A stretch of 64,000 nucleotides of DNA from Sideroxydans sp. (GTDB lineage Bacteria; Pseudomonadota; Gammaproteobacteria; Burkholderiales; Gallionellaceae), in NCBI GenBank assembly GCA_027310665.1, contig DAIDAJ010000009.1, forward strand, positions 54,798-118,797. Reading direction: 5' to 3'. Below are positions 46,707-57,808 of the stretch, one piece after another (positions within the stretch are counted from its first letter, which is position 1; every line of letters starts with the position of its first letter). The notes below the pieces were generated by a model, which did no database searches, was not told where the DNA came from, and was given only the letters and a program-made list of their open reading frames with translations. Position numbers and translations under genes: made by a program.

Positions 46707-47399
46707 TCAATCAACTGCCAGCCGGTAACCGACGCCCACCTCCGTCAGCAGAAAGCGTGGCCGCGCCGGATCCTTCTCCAGCTTGTGGCGCAAGGTGCCC
46801 ATATAGATGCGCAGATAGTGGGCGCGCTCCACGTAGTTCGGCCCCCAGACTTCCTTGAGCAATAGCTGATGCGTCAGCACCTTGCCCGCGTGCTTGACCA
46901 GCACGGTCAGCAGCCGGTATTCGATCGGCGTGAGATGGACTTCCGCACCGCCGACCGTGACCTTGCGATGCACCAGGTCCACCTGCAGCCTGTCCACCGA
47001 GAAGGCTCCTTCTTCACCCACGTTCACCGCAGAAAAATGGCGCAATGCCACGCGTATCCTTGCCAGCAGCTCGCCGACGCCGAAAGGCTTGACCAAGTAG
47101 TCATCCGCACCGGCGTCCAGCGCGGAGATCTTGTCGCTTTCCTGCGAACGCGCGGAAAGGATGATGACCGGAACGGCGGACCAGGCGCGTACTCCCCTGA
47201 CCACTGCCACGCCGTCCATATCGGGCAGGCCCAGATCGAGGATGATCAGGTCCGGCTTGCGCGTCGCGGCTTCAGTCAGCCCCTGCTTGCCGGTTTCCGC
47301 CTCGATCACCTGGTAGCCTTCCGACGCCAGCGCGGTGCGCAGGAAGCGGCGTATCTGAGTTTCGTCTTCGATGATGATGATAGTTGCTGTATTGCTCAT
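46707..47399 (-). CDS. kdpE: Response regulator KdpE
   Basis: An OmpR-type regulator of 230 aa activating kdpFABC under potassium limitation or osmotic stress. The receiver has the DET acidic pair, phosphoacceptor Asp in IILDLGLPDMDG, and Lys in LVKPFG. The C-terminal winged helix includes LTPIEYRLLTVLVKHAGKVLTHQLLLKEVWGPNYVERAHYLRIYMGTLRHKLE, characteristic of KdpE. Coupled to kdpD by a 4-base overlap. Confidence 0.96.
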   Translation of the reverse strand: MSNTATIIIIEDETQIRRFLRTALASEGYQVIEAETGKQGLTEAATRKPDLIILDLGLPDMDGVAVVRGVRAWSAVPVIILSARSQESDKISALDAGADDYLVKPFGVGELLARIRVALRHFSAVNVGEEGAFSVDRLQVDLVHRKVTVGGAEVHLTPIEYRLLTVLVKHAGKVLTHQLLLKEVWGPNYVERAHYLRIYMGTLRHKLEKDPARPRFLLTEVGVGYRLAVD

Positions 47400-50140
47400 G
47401 GGTGAGTGGCTTCTTCATGTTCGATCGAAGGCGGCTCGGTCAGTGGCAACGCGAAGTGCAGTGCCGCGCCGCCGGACGGCAGACTGTCCGCCCACATCCT
47501 TCCGCCGTGCGCCTGCACGATGGCGCGGCAGATCGTCAGGCCCAGACCCGCACCGCCCTGGCTGCCTTCCCTGGCGACCCGGTGGAATTTCTCGAAGATG
47601 CGCTCTTCTTCCCCCGCCGGGATCCCCGGTCCGTGATCAGAGACTGTCACCACCAACTCGTCCTGGTCGGTCGCGGCGGATATTTCGATAGCGGTGCCGG
47701 GCGGCGTGTACTTCACCGCGTTTTCCAGCAGGTTCGCAAACACCCGCTCTATCATCAGGCTGTCTATCTCGACCAAAGGCAGGTCGCGCGGCAGCCTGAC
47801 GCTGACCGGATGATTGTCCATGCGCGAGCTCATGCCTGCCAGCGCCCCGCCGACAACTTCTTCCAGCGGCTGCCATTGCCGGTTGAGCACGACCGCGCCC
47901 GCCTCCAGCCGCGCCATGTCCAGCAGGTTGTTCGCCAGCCCGGCCATGCGCACGGCCTCCTCGTAAATGGACTGGCCGAGTTCATTGCGTGCTTGAGCGT
48001 CGAGTTTGTCGCTGTCCCGCAGCAGGCTGCTGGAGGCGCCGACGATCGCGGCAAGCGGGGTGCGCAGATCATGCGAGATCGCCGACAGCAAGGTATTGCG
48101 CAACTGCTCCGTCTCCATCTTCAACTGTACGCGTTGCGCTTCCGCCGCCAGCCTGACCCGCTCCAGGGCCAGCGCGATCTGGCTGACAGAGGTGTCCAGC
48201 AGCCGCTGTTGTTCCGGCAGCGCTATCCGTGCCGGGTTCAGCGGTAACAGGGCCAGCACGCCTATCATTCCGGATGGTGCCGGTAGCGGCAGGTAAACCA
48301 TCTCGCCACCCGGCAGGGTATCCGTTCCCTGTCCCGCCATCTGCCCATGGTCGTACACCCATTGCGCCACGCTCAGGTCGCTGCCATGGCAGGATTGCGG
48401 TTCGCCCTCGTCCTTGGGATAAAGGATGCGCCCGGTTGCATCGGGCAGCAACACGACTGCCTGCGCCTCGAACACCTCCGCCACATGCCTGACTGCGATG
48501 CGCAGGATATTTTCCTCGCCGCGTGTCGCGGCCAGTTCCCGGCTCAGGGCATACAGCGATGCGATCCGACGCTCGCGGTGACCGGCGATCTTGGCCTGGT
48601 GACGGGTGCTCACCGTCATGCTGCTGATCACCAGTGCAACCAGCAACATCACGGCGAAAGTGACCAGGTATTGGCTGTCCGAGACAGCAAAACTGAAGCG
48701 CGGTGGTACAAAAAAGAAATCGAAGGCCACCACGCCCAGGAACGAACTCAGCACCGACGGGCCGCGCCCGTAGCGCGCGGCGACCACCACCACGCCCAGC
48801 AGGTAGACCATGATCAGGTTGGCCAGGTCGAAGTGGTCGAATATGACCCAGGATATGCCCGTGCTGATGGCCGTCGCCGCGACAGCCCACAAGTAGCCGG
48901 CGCGCCACTTGAACATCGTGTGCTGCTCTTCGGAGGCCAGCCCGAGATACAGGCGGCTGCGCGAGAAATAGGGATTCTCCCGCGCCTGCGACAGGAAATC
49001 GGACTCTTTCCCCACCACATGGATATCGATGTCCCTGGCCTGGCGGATGACGGTGTCGACCAGCGACCCGAACAGCCAGCGTTTCCATTCCGGCCGCGTC
49101 GGCTTGCCCAGCACGATGCGCGTGGCGTTGCGCGTGCGGGCATAGGCGATCAATTCCTCGGCCAGCTGGTAACCGCTCAGCGTGGCGGTCTCTGCACCCA
49201 GCTCCTCTGCAAGTTTCAGCGTGCGCAATATGGCATCGCGCTGTTCCCTGGAAAGACGCTGCAGCTTGGCCGTCTCGACATACACCACGATCCACTCCGC
49301 TTTCAGCAACTGCGCAAGGCGATATGCCGCGCGCACCAGGTTCTCGGCAGTGCCGCCCGGCCCGATGCAGACCAGCAGGCGTTCCTTGACCTGCCACACG
49401 TTCTGGATGGCATGGTCTTCGCGATAGTCGCGCATCTGCGCGTCCACCCGGTCCGCCGTGCGCCGCAACGCCAGTTCGCGCAACGCGATCAGGTTGCCCT
49501 TGCGGAAGAAATTCTTCGCCGCGCGTTCCGCCTGCTGGGGCAGGTAGACTTTCCCTTCCTTCAGGCGCTGCAACAGCTCGTCAGGAGGCAGGTCGATCAG
49601 CTCGATCTCGTTGGCGCTCTCTATCACTGCATCGGGGACGGTCTCCCAGACCGGGATGCCTGTAATCTGGGAAATGATGTCGTTCAGGCTCTCGATGTGC
49701 TGGACGTTGACTGCGGTATAGACGTCGATCCCCGCATCCAGCAATTCCTCCACATCCTGCCAGCGCTTCGCATGCCGCGAGCCCGGCGCGTTGGAATGCG
49801 CCAGCTCGTCCACCAGGATCAGCGCAGGACGGCGCTTGAGCGCCGCGTCCAGATCGAACTCACGCAATGTTGTGTTCTGGTAGTTCACCGCGCGCAGCGG
49901 CAGAAGCTCAAGCCCTTCCAGCAGTTGCTCCGTCTCGGCGCGCTTGTGCGTTTCCACATAGCCCGCCACCACATCCAGCCCTTCGGCGCGGCGCTCGCGC
50001 GCTGCCAGCAACATGCCGAAGGTCTTGCCAACGCCGGCGGAAGCACCGAAGAATATCTTCAGGCGCCCGCGGCGGCGGATCGCTTCGGCGCGCTGTACCT
50101 TTTCCAGCAGCGCATCGGGGTCGGGACGTTGGTCGGCCAT
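47396..50140 (-). CDS. kdpD: Sensor histidine kinase KdpD
   Basis: A 914-aa potassium/turgor sensor kinase. N-terminal KdpD domain with Walker A GASAGVGKT (32-40), then a universal-stress-protein-like domain (LVCIGPGGTAENLVRAAYRLA), four TM helices at about 410-500, a GAF-like region, HisKA with the phospho-His in LSAISHDLRTPL, and HATPase with ENAVKYTPPG, DHGPGIP and GAGLGLTICRAI. Normally it follows kdpC directly; here corA, cfa and a small gene lie between kdpC and kdpD. Confidence 0.96.
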   Translation of the reverse strand: MADQRPDPDALLEKVQRAEAIRRRGRLKIFFGASAGVGKTFGMLLAARERRAEGLDVVAGYVETHKRAETEQLLEGLELLPLRAVNYQNTTLREFDLDAALKRRPALILVDELAHSNAPGSRHAKRWQDVEELLDAGIDVYTAVNVQHIESLNDIISQITGIPVWETVPDAVIESANEIELIDLPPDELLQRLKEGKVYLPQQAERAAKNFFRKGNLIALRELALRRTADRVDAQMRDYREDHAIQNVWQVKERLLVCIGPGGTAENLVRAAYRLAQLLKAEWIVVYVETAKLQRLSREQRDAILRTLKLAEELGAETATLSGYQLAEELIAYARTRNATRIVLGKPTRPEWKRWLFGSLVDTVIRQARDIDIHVVGKESDFLSQARENPYFSRSRLYLGLASEEQHTMFKWRAGYLWAVAATAISTGISWVIFDHFDLANLIMVYLLGVVVVAARYGRGPSVLSSFLGVVAFDFFFVPPRFSFAVSDSQYLVTFAVMLLVALVISSMTVSTRHQAKIAGHRERRIASLYALSRELAATRGEENILRIAVRHVAEVFEAQAVVLLPDATGRILYPKDEGEPQSCHGSDLSVAQWVYDHGQMAGQGTDTLPGGEMVYLPLPAPSGMIGVLALLPLNPARIALPEQQRLLDTSVSQIALALERVRLAAEAQRVQLKMETEQLRNTLLSAISHDLRTPLAAIVGASSSLLRDSDKLDAQARNELGQSIYEEAVRMAGLANNLLDMARLEAGAVVLNRQWQPLEEVVGGALAGMSSRMDNHPVSVRLPRDLPLVEIDSLMIERVFANLLENAVKYTPPGTAIEISAATDQDELVVTVSDHGPGIPAGEEERIFEKFHRVAREGSQGGAGLGLTICRAIVQAHGGRMWADSLPSGGAALHFALPLTEPPSIEHEEATHP

Positions 50141-50156
50141 TATCTTCTCGACGGGG

Positions 50157-51122
50157 TCACAGCCAGCCGGACTTCTTGAAGCGGTAATACAGATATCCGC
50201 AAGTACCGGTGATCACGAGCAGCGCCAGCGGATAGCCATACTCGAGCGACAATTCCGGCATGTTGTGGAAATTCATGCCCCATATCCCGGCGAACGCGGT
50301 GGCGACGGCGAAGATACCGGCCCAGGCCGCCAGGCGTTTGTTGATCTCGTTCTGCTCGATGGATACCGTGGATTGGGATACCAGAATCGCCGTGGTGATG
50401 GTGTCGCGTATGGCGTCTATCGTGGAATTGATGCGCGCCAGATGGTCGTAGACATCGCGGAAATAATCCTGGGTGGAAGCACAGACCGGCGGCACACGTC
50501 CGCCGTGCAGCTTTCCGGTCGCTTCCATCAACGGCAGGACCGCATGCTTGAGCACCACGATCTTGCGCTTCAGCTCGTACAGCTGCTCGATGTTGGAAAG
50601 GGCGGCATTCTTGTCGAACAAATGCTCCTCGATGGATTCCAGTTGCGACTCCAGCTCATTGATCACCGGAAAATAACGGTCCACCACCGCATCCATCAGC
50701 GCATAGAGCACGAATCCCGACCCCAGCCGCAACAATTCCGGCTCGCGCACGCAGCGTTCGCGCACCCCCAGAAAACTCTGCTTCGTCCGGTTGCGGATCG
50801 AAAGGATGAAATTGCGCTCGACGAAGATGTTGATCTCGCCGACCGTCAATTCGGCCTGGTCGAATTCCACGATGTGCATCACCATGAACAGCGTATCGCC
50901 ATACTCCTCGATCTTGGGCCGCTGGTGGCCGTGTCGCGCGTCCTCGACCGCCAGGTCGTGCAGCCCGAATTCCTTCTGCATCGTTTCGAGTTCGGCATCG
51001 GTCGTATCGCGCAGCGCCACCCAGACGAAACAATCCTTGCGTTCAAGGTAGTCACTGATCTCTTCGACGGCAAGGTCGGCGAGCTTGACCCCGTTCTGGT
51101 AGGCAACACAATTGATGAGCAT
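50157..51122 (-). CDS. corA: CorA-family Mg2+/Co2+ channel
   Basis: A 321-aa divalent-cation channel: a large N-terminal cytoplasmic domain (ISDYLERKDCFVWVALRDTTDAELETMQKEFGLHDLAVEDARHGHQRPKIEEYGDTLFMVMH), a long helix, and two C-terminal TM segments with the selectivity motif GMN in IWGMNFHNMPE. It ends with a basic tail (YRFKKSGWL). It lies 16 bp before kdpD on the same strand, an unusual insertion in the kdp regulon that links magnesium and potassium transport. Confidence 0.94.
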   Translation of the reverse strand: MLINCVAYQNGVKLADLAVEEISDYLERKDCFVWVALRDTTDAELETMQKEFGLHDLAVEDARHGHQRPKIEEYGDTLFMVMHIVEFDQAELTVGEINIFVERNFILSIRNRTKQSFLGVRERCVREPELLRLGSGFVLYALMDAVVDRYFPVINELESQLESIEEHLFDKNAALSNIEQLYELKRKIVVLKHAVLPLMEATGKLHGGRVPPVCASTQDYFRDVYDHLARINSTIDAIRDTITTAILVSQSTVSIEQNEINKRLAAWAGIFAVATAFAGIWGMNFHNMPELSLEYGYPLALLVITGTCGYLYYRFKKSGWL

Positions 51123-51160
51123 GGCGGTATTTGGTCAGTCCTGATGAAAGCTATTGCGCA

Positions 51161-52315
51161 TCATATCCCCGGGCGCTCCAGCACCAGCCGGAACGCATCC
51201 ATGCCGCGGTTAAAGAATGAGTAGGACGAGCCCCACAGATAGAGTCGAAATATCCTGTAGACCTTTTCCCCCCAGCGCTTGACGATCTCATCACGTTCTG
51301 CATCCAGGTTCTTCGCCCATTCCCGGCAAGTCAGGTAATAACTGTGGCGGTCGTTATTGATACTCCTGACTTCCAGGTTCGTTTTGGCGACCTGGGTCAG
51401 AAAGTCGTGCAGGCAAAAGTAGCGGTGATTGCCGGGATACACATAACGTGAAATAAAAGTGGGTTTGGAATACTTTTCCCGGAACGAACTCGCATCCAGA
51501 TATATTTTGCCGCCGGGTTTCAACAAACGCAGGAGCTGATTCACGACGGCGGGATAATCCGGAAGGTGCTCCATGACGCCGAGGATGACGATGGCATCAT
51601 AGGGTTCCGCCGTTGTGTGTTCGTAAAAATCGCCATAGATGACTTCGCAGGGAAGGTGCAGCCGCCGGATCAGGTCGTTAATGAACTCCTCCGACTTGCG
51701 TGCAATCGTGAGCGCCGTTACGTGTATCCCCTGCTTCCCGGCGTATTCGACAAACGTCCCCCAGCCACCGCCGACATCCAGTACCCGATCGCCCGGCTTT
51801 AGCCCGCAGCTTTGCACGACAAATTCCAGTTTGCGTCGTTGCGCCGTTTCCAGCGGTTCATCGTCACGCTCAAACACGGCTTGCGAGTAACACCTGCTTT
51901 GATCCATGAATTTGAGATAAAACTCGCTCTCATAATCGTAATGTTCCTCGATCGCGCGTCGGTTGGTGTGTACCTGCCCTGCAAGCAAAGGCTCAACGCG
52001 CCGCCAAATGGAATGCAGCGGGCGTTTATCGCTCAAAATCTCGCGGCAGCTGATAACTGCCCAGATATCTCCCTCTATGTCCAGGCTGCCATTGATATAC
52101 GCTTCGGTAAAGCGCAGCTCGTCAAACCGTGCGATAGCCGTCAATGCACTCTGGTCTTTCAGGGAAATGGTAAATGCAGGATCGCCCTCTCCGAACCTGT
52201 AGATATTATCGTTCGGTGACCTGACGTTGAAAGGCACGACGATCTTACCGGCCAGGTGATTGCGAATCCGCTGTGCCAGCCAGGTTTCGACTATATCTGT
52301 TTTAAGTAAGCCCAT
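51161..52315 (-). CDS. cfa: Cyclopropane-fatty-acyl-phospholipid synthase
   Basis: Transfers a methylene from SAM to unsaturated acyl chains of membrane phospholipids. The 384-aa product has an N-terminal lipid-binding domain (FDELRFTEAYINGSLDIEGD), HYDYESEFYLKFMD, SAM motif VLDVGGGWGTFVEYAG, GVMEHLPDY, and the C-terminal REWAKNLD...WGEKVYRIFRLYLWGSSYSF. Cyclopropane rings reduce proton and ion permeability, which makes its place between kdpC and corA suggestive. Weak spacing to corA (about 38 bp) allows co-transcription. Confidence 0.94.
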   Translation of the reverse strand: MGLLKTDIVETWLAQRIRNHLAGKIVVPFNVRSPNDNIYRFGEGDPAFTISLKDQSALTAIARFDELRFTEAYINGSLDIEGDIWAVISCREILSDKRPLHSIWRRVEPLLAGQVHTNRRAIEEHYDYESEFYLKFMDQSRCYSQAVFERDDEPLETAQRRKLEFVVQSCGLKPGDRVLDVGGGWGTFVEYAGKQGIHVTALTIARKSEEFINDLIRRLHLPCEVIYGDFYEHTTAEPYDAIVILGVMEHLPDYPAVVNQLLRLLKPGGKIYLDASSFREKYSKPTFISRYVYPGNHRYFCLHDFLTQVAKTNLEVRSINNDRHSYYLTCREWAKNLDAERDEIVKRWGEKVYRIFRLYLWGSSYSFFNRGMDAFRLVLERPGI

Positions 52316-52461
52316 GCGAAGCTCCTAAAAGAACATAACCGTAATCAGGCAGACACCCGCGCCTGCATCATAAGGAATGATATATGCAGACGCAACGACT
52401 CCCTATGCTGGCACATTCAGGCAACAACCAGGCCTGCTTTTGGCAAAAACTCGACCTTCGA

Positions 52462-52674
52462 TCAATCTTCCTGCCTCGACTTCCTGTTTTCTTTTGCCCG
52501 CTTGCTGATACGCCAGACAAACCAGAAGATAGCCGCGATGGTGACGAAGGTCACCACTTCCGTCACCCAGACGATCGTCTGCACATGTTCCCTTTCCGGC
52601 ATGGCAATTACAGCTTGTGCGTTGTTTGCCAGCACAGCCAGCGACGCTAAAATCCTCCCTGTGCTCCGTTTCAT
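52462..52674 (-). CDS. Small exported single-TM protein
   Basis: A 70-aa protein from ATG 52674, with GGGGGCGAA as ribosome site. It has a possible signal peptide (SLAVLANNAQA), a membrane helix (VTEVVTFVTIAAIFWFVWRI) and a basic C-terminus (SKRAKENRKSRQED). No family recognised. It lies between kdpC and cfa on the same strand, so it may be part of the extended kdp unit. A longer frame to 52713 exists but starts without a site. Confidence 0.65.
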   Translation of the reverse strand: MKRSTGRILASLAVLANNAQAVIAMPEREHVQTIVWVTEVVTFVTIAAIFWFVWRISKRAKENRKSRQED

Positions 52675-52807
52675 TTCGCCCCCTTTTTGGCAATGAAGCA
52701 TTGATATGCGCAAGTCGCGTGTTTATGTTCTTGTCTACGCGCGGTAGCCATCATATCCCAGCACAAATCAGCCATCACGCAAATAGGAGCGGGCGAACCA
52801 TGCAGTC

Positions 52808-53380
52808 CTAGCGCATCGCATCCAGCGCCATATCGAGTTCCAGCACATTCACCCTTGGCTCACCCAAGAAGCCAAACTGACGGCCTTCAGTGTGTTCCGC
52901 CACCAGCTTGCGCAAGGCATCCGGATCGAGGTTGCGCACCCGTGCCACGCGCGGAAGCTGGTATTCGGCTGCCGCCGGACTGATGTGCGGGTCGAGCCCG
53001 CTGGCGGACGCCGTCACGAGGTCGACCGGAACTGGTTGCGCATTGCCAGGATCGGCATCGCGCAGAGCCTGCACGCGGCCCTTCACGGCATCCAGCAAGG
53101 CCGGGTTGGTCGGTCCCAGATTCGAGCCACTGGACGCCGATGCGTTGTTCGGCATCGGCCCGGTCGCGGACGGACGGCCCCAGAAATATTTCGGGTCGGA
53201 GAACGACTGGCCAATGAGGCTGGAGCCCACCGCCTTGCCGTCCTTCATGATCAGGCTTCCGTTAGCCTTGGCGGGCATGGTCACCTGCGAGATTCCCGTC
53301 ACTAGCAAGGGATACGCGATGCCGGTCAGCAGGGTGAGCAACAGGAAGCTCATTACAGCGGGACGTAGTTCTTTCAACAT
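52808..53380 (-). CDS. kdpC: Potassium-transporting ATPase subunit KdpC
   Basis: The single-TM chaperone-like subunit that stabilises the KdpFABC complex and helps ATP binding. At 190 aa it shows the N-terminal TM ([24 protein letters not shown]), [20 protein letters not shown], and [22 protein letters not shown], all typical. It follows kdpB by 13 bp. Confidence 0.97.
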   Translation of the reverse strand: MLKELRPAVMSFLLLTLLTGIAYPLLVTGISQVTMPAKANGSLIMKDGKAVGSSLIGQSFSDPKYFWGRPSATGPMPNNASASSGSNLGPTNPALLDAVKGRVQALRDADPGNAQPVPVDLVTASASGLDPHISPAAAEYQLPRVARVRNLDPDALRKLVAEHTEGRQFGFLGEPRVNVLELDMALDAMR

Positions 53381-53393
53381 GGCTATTCCTTTC

Positions 53394-55466
53394 TCAAATC
53401 AGATGCAGGGCGACCAGAAGCAGGTCGATCAGCTTGATCCCGACGAAGGGGACGATGATGCCGCCCAGCCCGTAGATCAGCAGATTGTTGCGCAACAGTA
53501 CGTTCGCCCCGATGGCGCGGTATTTCACGCCTTTCAGCGCCAACGGCACCAGCGCGATGATGATCAGCGCATTGAAGATCACGGCGGACAGGATGGCGCT
53601 GGACGGCGTTGCCAGATGCATCACGTTGAGCGCACCCAGTGCCGGATAGGTAGTTACAAATGCTGCCGGGATGATCGCAAAATATTTGGCCACATCATTG
53701 GCGATACTGAACGTAGTCAGTGAACCACGGGTCATCAGCATCTGTTTGCCGGTTTCCACGATCTCTATCAGCTTGGTCGGGTTGGAATCCAGATCCACCA
53801 TGTTGCCTGCTTCCTTGGCTGCCTGCGTGCCGGTGTTCATCGCCACTGCCACATCGGCCTGTGCCAGCGCCGGGGCGTCATTCGTGCCATCGCCGGTCAT
53901 TGCCACCAGCCGTCCCTGTGCCTGATGTTCGCGGATCAGCTTCAGCTTGGCTTCCGGCGTGGCTTCAGCAAGGAAGTCATCCACGCCGGCTTCGGCGGCG
54001 ATGGCGGCGGCGGTGAGCCGGTTGTCTCCGGTGATCATGATGGTCTTGATGCCCATGCGGCGCAGTTCGGCAAAACGTTCCTTGATGCCGCCCTTGACCA
54101 CATCCTTGAGCTCGATCACGCCCAGCACTTTGCTTCCGTCCGCTACCACCAGAGGTGTACTGCCACGGCGCGCGACAGTCTCCACGATGGTATGGACATC
54201 AGACGGAAAAATGCCTCCGAGACCGACGATATGGTCGCGTATAGCATCAGTCGCGCCCTTGCGTATCTGGCGACTTCCCATATTCACGCCGCTCATGCGC
54301 GTATGCGCACTGAAGGGCACAAAGGTCGCGCCCATCTCATGGATATTGCGTTCGCGCAGGCCGAATTTTTCCTTGGCCAGCACGACGATGCTGCGGCCTT
54401 CCGGCGTTTCATCGGCAAGTGAAGCGAGTTGTGCCACATCGGCAAGTTCGGCCTCTGTAACGCCTGTCGCATGCAGGAAACTGCTGGCCTGGCGGTTGCC
54501 CAACGTGATCGTGCCGGTCTTGTCCAGCAACAGCACATCCACGTCGCCTGCCGCTTCCACTGCACGGCCGGAAGTGGCGATCACATTCTTCTGCAGCATG
54601 CGCCCCATGCCTGCAACGCCGATGGCGGAGAGCAAGCCGCCGATGGTGGTTGGAATCAGGCATACCAGCAGCGCCACCAGCACAGTGATGCTGATCGGCT
54701 GTCCTGCTCCGGCCACCTCGACGCTATATAGCGAGAACGGCAACAGGGTAACGATGACAAACAGGAAGATCAGCGTCAGCGCTACCAGCAAGATCGTAAG
54801 TGCTATCTCGTTCGGCGTCTTCTGGCGTTTTGCGCTTTCCACCATCGCGATCATGCGGTCCAGAAAGGTCTCTCCCGGATTCGTGGTGATGCGCACTACC
54901 AGCCAGTCGGACAACACCCGCGTGCCGCCGGTCACCGCGCTGAAGTCGCCGCCGGACGCGCGTATCACCGGCGCACTTTCGCCGGTGATGGCGCTTTCAT
55001 CCACCGAAGCCACGCCCTCGATCACCTCACCGTCACCGGGAATGAAATCGCCTGTTTCCACCAGCACAACATCGTCCTTGCGCAAGCTGGAGCCCGGAAC
55101 CTGAACAAATTTTTCACCATAGTTCGGTCGGACAAGTTTCTTGGCCACGATATCACGCTTGGCACTGCGCATGGCCGCAGCCTGGGCACGACTGCGGCCT
55201 TCCGCCACCGCTTCGGCGAAGTTAGCAAACAGCACGGTGAACCACAGCCACAGTGTGATGGCCAGAATGAAGCCGGACGGTGCTTCGCCATGTCCGACCA
55301 GCGCCTGGAAGAACAATGCCGTGGTCAGCACGCTACCTGCCCACACCACGAACATCACCGGGTTCTTCATCTGCTGGCGCGGACTCAGCTTCTTGAACGA
55401 GTCCACTACGGCCTGTTTGACGATATCGCGCTCAAACAGGGAAAAGGGAATAGTCTTGGTTGTCAT
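53394..55466 (-). CDS. kdpB: Potassium-transporting P-type ATPase catalytic subunit KdpB
   Basis: Hydrolyses ATP to drive K+ uptake through KdpA. 690 aa from ATG 55466, which has GAGGAG upstream; the longer frame to 55487 overlaps kdpA. It has TGES at 161-164 (the Ser that is phosphorylated in E. coli KdpB), the phosphorylation motif DKTGT with Asp315, TGDN and [12 protein letters not shown] hinge motifs, and [13 protein letters not shown] in the membrane. Order kdpA-kdpB-kdpC is standard. Confidence 0.97.
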   Translation of the reverse strand: MTTKTIPFSLFERDIVKQAVVDSFKKLSPRQQMKNPVMFVVWAGSVLTTALFFQALVGHGEAPSGFILAITLWLWFTVLFANFAEAVAEGRSRAQAAAMRSAKRDIVAKKLVRPNYGEKFVQVPGSSLRKDDVVLVETGDFIPGDGEVIEGVASVDESAITGESAPVIRASGGDFSAVTGGTRVLSDWLVVRITTNPGETFLDRMIAMVESAKRQKTPNEIALTILLVALTLIFLFVIVTLLPFSLYSVEVAGAGQPISITVLVALLVCLIPTTIGGLLSAIGVAGMGRMLQKNVIATSGRAVEAAGDVDVLLLDKTGTITLGNRQASSFLHATGVTEAELADVAQLASLADETPEGRSIVVLAKEKFGLRERNIHEMGATFVPFSAHTRMSGVNMGSRQIRKGATDAIRDHIVGLGGIFPSDVHTIVETVARRGSTPLVVADGSKVLGVIELKDVVKGGIKERFAELRRMGIKTIMITGDNRLTAAAIAAEAGVDDFLAEATPEAKLKLIREHQAQGRLVAMTGDGTNDAPALAQADVAVAMNTGTQAAKEAGNMVDLDSNPTKLIEIVETGKQMLMTRGSLTTFSIANDVAKYFAIIPAAFVTTYPALGALNVMHLATPSSAILSAVIFNALIIIALVPLALKGVKYRAIGANVLLRNNLLIYGLGGIIVPFVGIKLIDLLLVALHLI

Positions 55467-55476
55467 GCAAATCTCC

Positions 55477-57281
<1,805 letters not shown>

Positions 57282-57285
<4 letters not shown>

Positions 57286-57374
57286 GAGAATAACTCCGGT
57301 TTAAGCAAAGCAATGACGAGATACACCATCAGCAACACTGCCGTGATGGCACCGACGATATAAAAGAAGGTCAT
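57282..57374 (-). CDS. kdpF: Potassium-transporting ATPase small subunit KdpF
   Basis: A 30-aa single-helix peptide: MTFFYIVGAI, then a hydrophobic helix TAVLLMVYLVIALL and KPELFS. Length, composition and place directly before kdpA match KdpF, which stabilises the complex at the KdpA-KdpB interface. Both ends are ATGA overlaps: with the 30-aa frame upstream and with kdpA downstream. Confidence 0.9.
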
Positions 57375-57463
57375 GACGGCCTCCTCAGTTTTTCGATCCC
57401 GTATGTCAGCAACACGCTCAGGCCAAAAAAGGCCAGGATCAACAATAAATATAGCCAGTCCAT
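57371..57463 (-). CDS. Tiny membrane peptide ahead of kdpF
   Basis: A 30-aa frame beginning MDWLYLLLIL, with one hydrophobic helix (YLLLILAFFGLSVLLTYG) and a basic end (EKLRRPS). A strong AAGGAG stands eight bases before its ATG, and its stop overlaps the kdpF start as ATGA. This is the best ribosome site in the cluster, so the frame is surely translated if the operon is transcribed. It may be a second small Kdp subunit or a coupling leader peptide. Confidence 0.72.
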   Translation of the reverse strand: MDWLYLLLILAFFGLSVLLTYGIEKLRRPS

Positions 57464-57525
57464 TTTTTTCTCCTTAAATGCTCAAAAATGCGGAATGCAT
57501 GGTAGTAAATGGGGAATCAAAACGG

Positions 57526-57563
57526 TGTATAGATGAAACTCACCGGTATATAAAAGTTGTAAA
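57526..57563 (-). promoter_or_regulatory. Candidate kdp promoter with KdpE-like site
   Basis: On the minus strand TTTATA (57554-57549) and TATACA (57531-57526) are 17 bp apart, a weak -35/-10 pair. Just upstream, TTTACA (57563-57558) followed by TTTATA forms a T-rich direct repeat similar to the E. coli KdpE box (TTTATA...TTTACA) but with reversed order and 9-bp spacing. It suits an activator-dependent promoter; the assignment is tentative. Confidence 0.4.
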
Positions 57564-57578
57564 GATTCCGGGCGGAAG

Positions 57579-57689
57579 GGGTACACAGAAATAATGATTC
57601 AGCTAGCCGCCGCACCGGGTTGAAACGTAGTAGCTGGGTCTTTGCGGCACGCAACCGGCATGCGGCGAGTACCCATATAATTGATATGG
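57579..57689 (+). ncRNA. Candidate structured leader of kup
   Basis: Read on the plus strand this segment pairs with itself at several levels. GGGTAC 57579-57584 pairs with GTACCC 57669-57674 to close the element. Inside, GCCGCACC-GGTTG (57609-57622) pairs with CAACCGG-TGCGGC (57652-57666) in a nearly continuous stem. GCCGCA has a second identical partner TGCGGC at 57643-57648, and AGCTA 57601-57605 pairs with TAGCT 57631-57635. A following hairpin CCATAT/ATATGG (57673-57689) shares bases with the closing helix. Alternative pairings suggest a switch. It matches no riboswitch I know. Confidence 0.4.
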
Positions 57690-57808
57690 CATCAGAAAGC
57701 CGGGGCTTCCCTCGTGAAATCCGGGTTTGTTTTTGGGCATGATCAAGCGTAGAGTGCCGCCCCATTCTTGGGCAGACAGATAAAAAAAGCTGGGGGAGGG
57801 AGTACAAG

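Noticed and set aside
57464..57808. A ydaO-type c-di-AMP riboswitch for the potassium genes
   Set aside because: The conserved core of that class is not visible and it is not expected in betaproteobacteria; the pairing seen is different.
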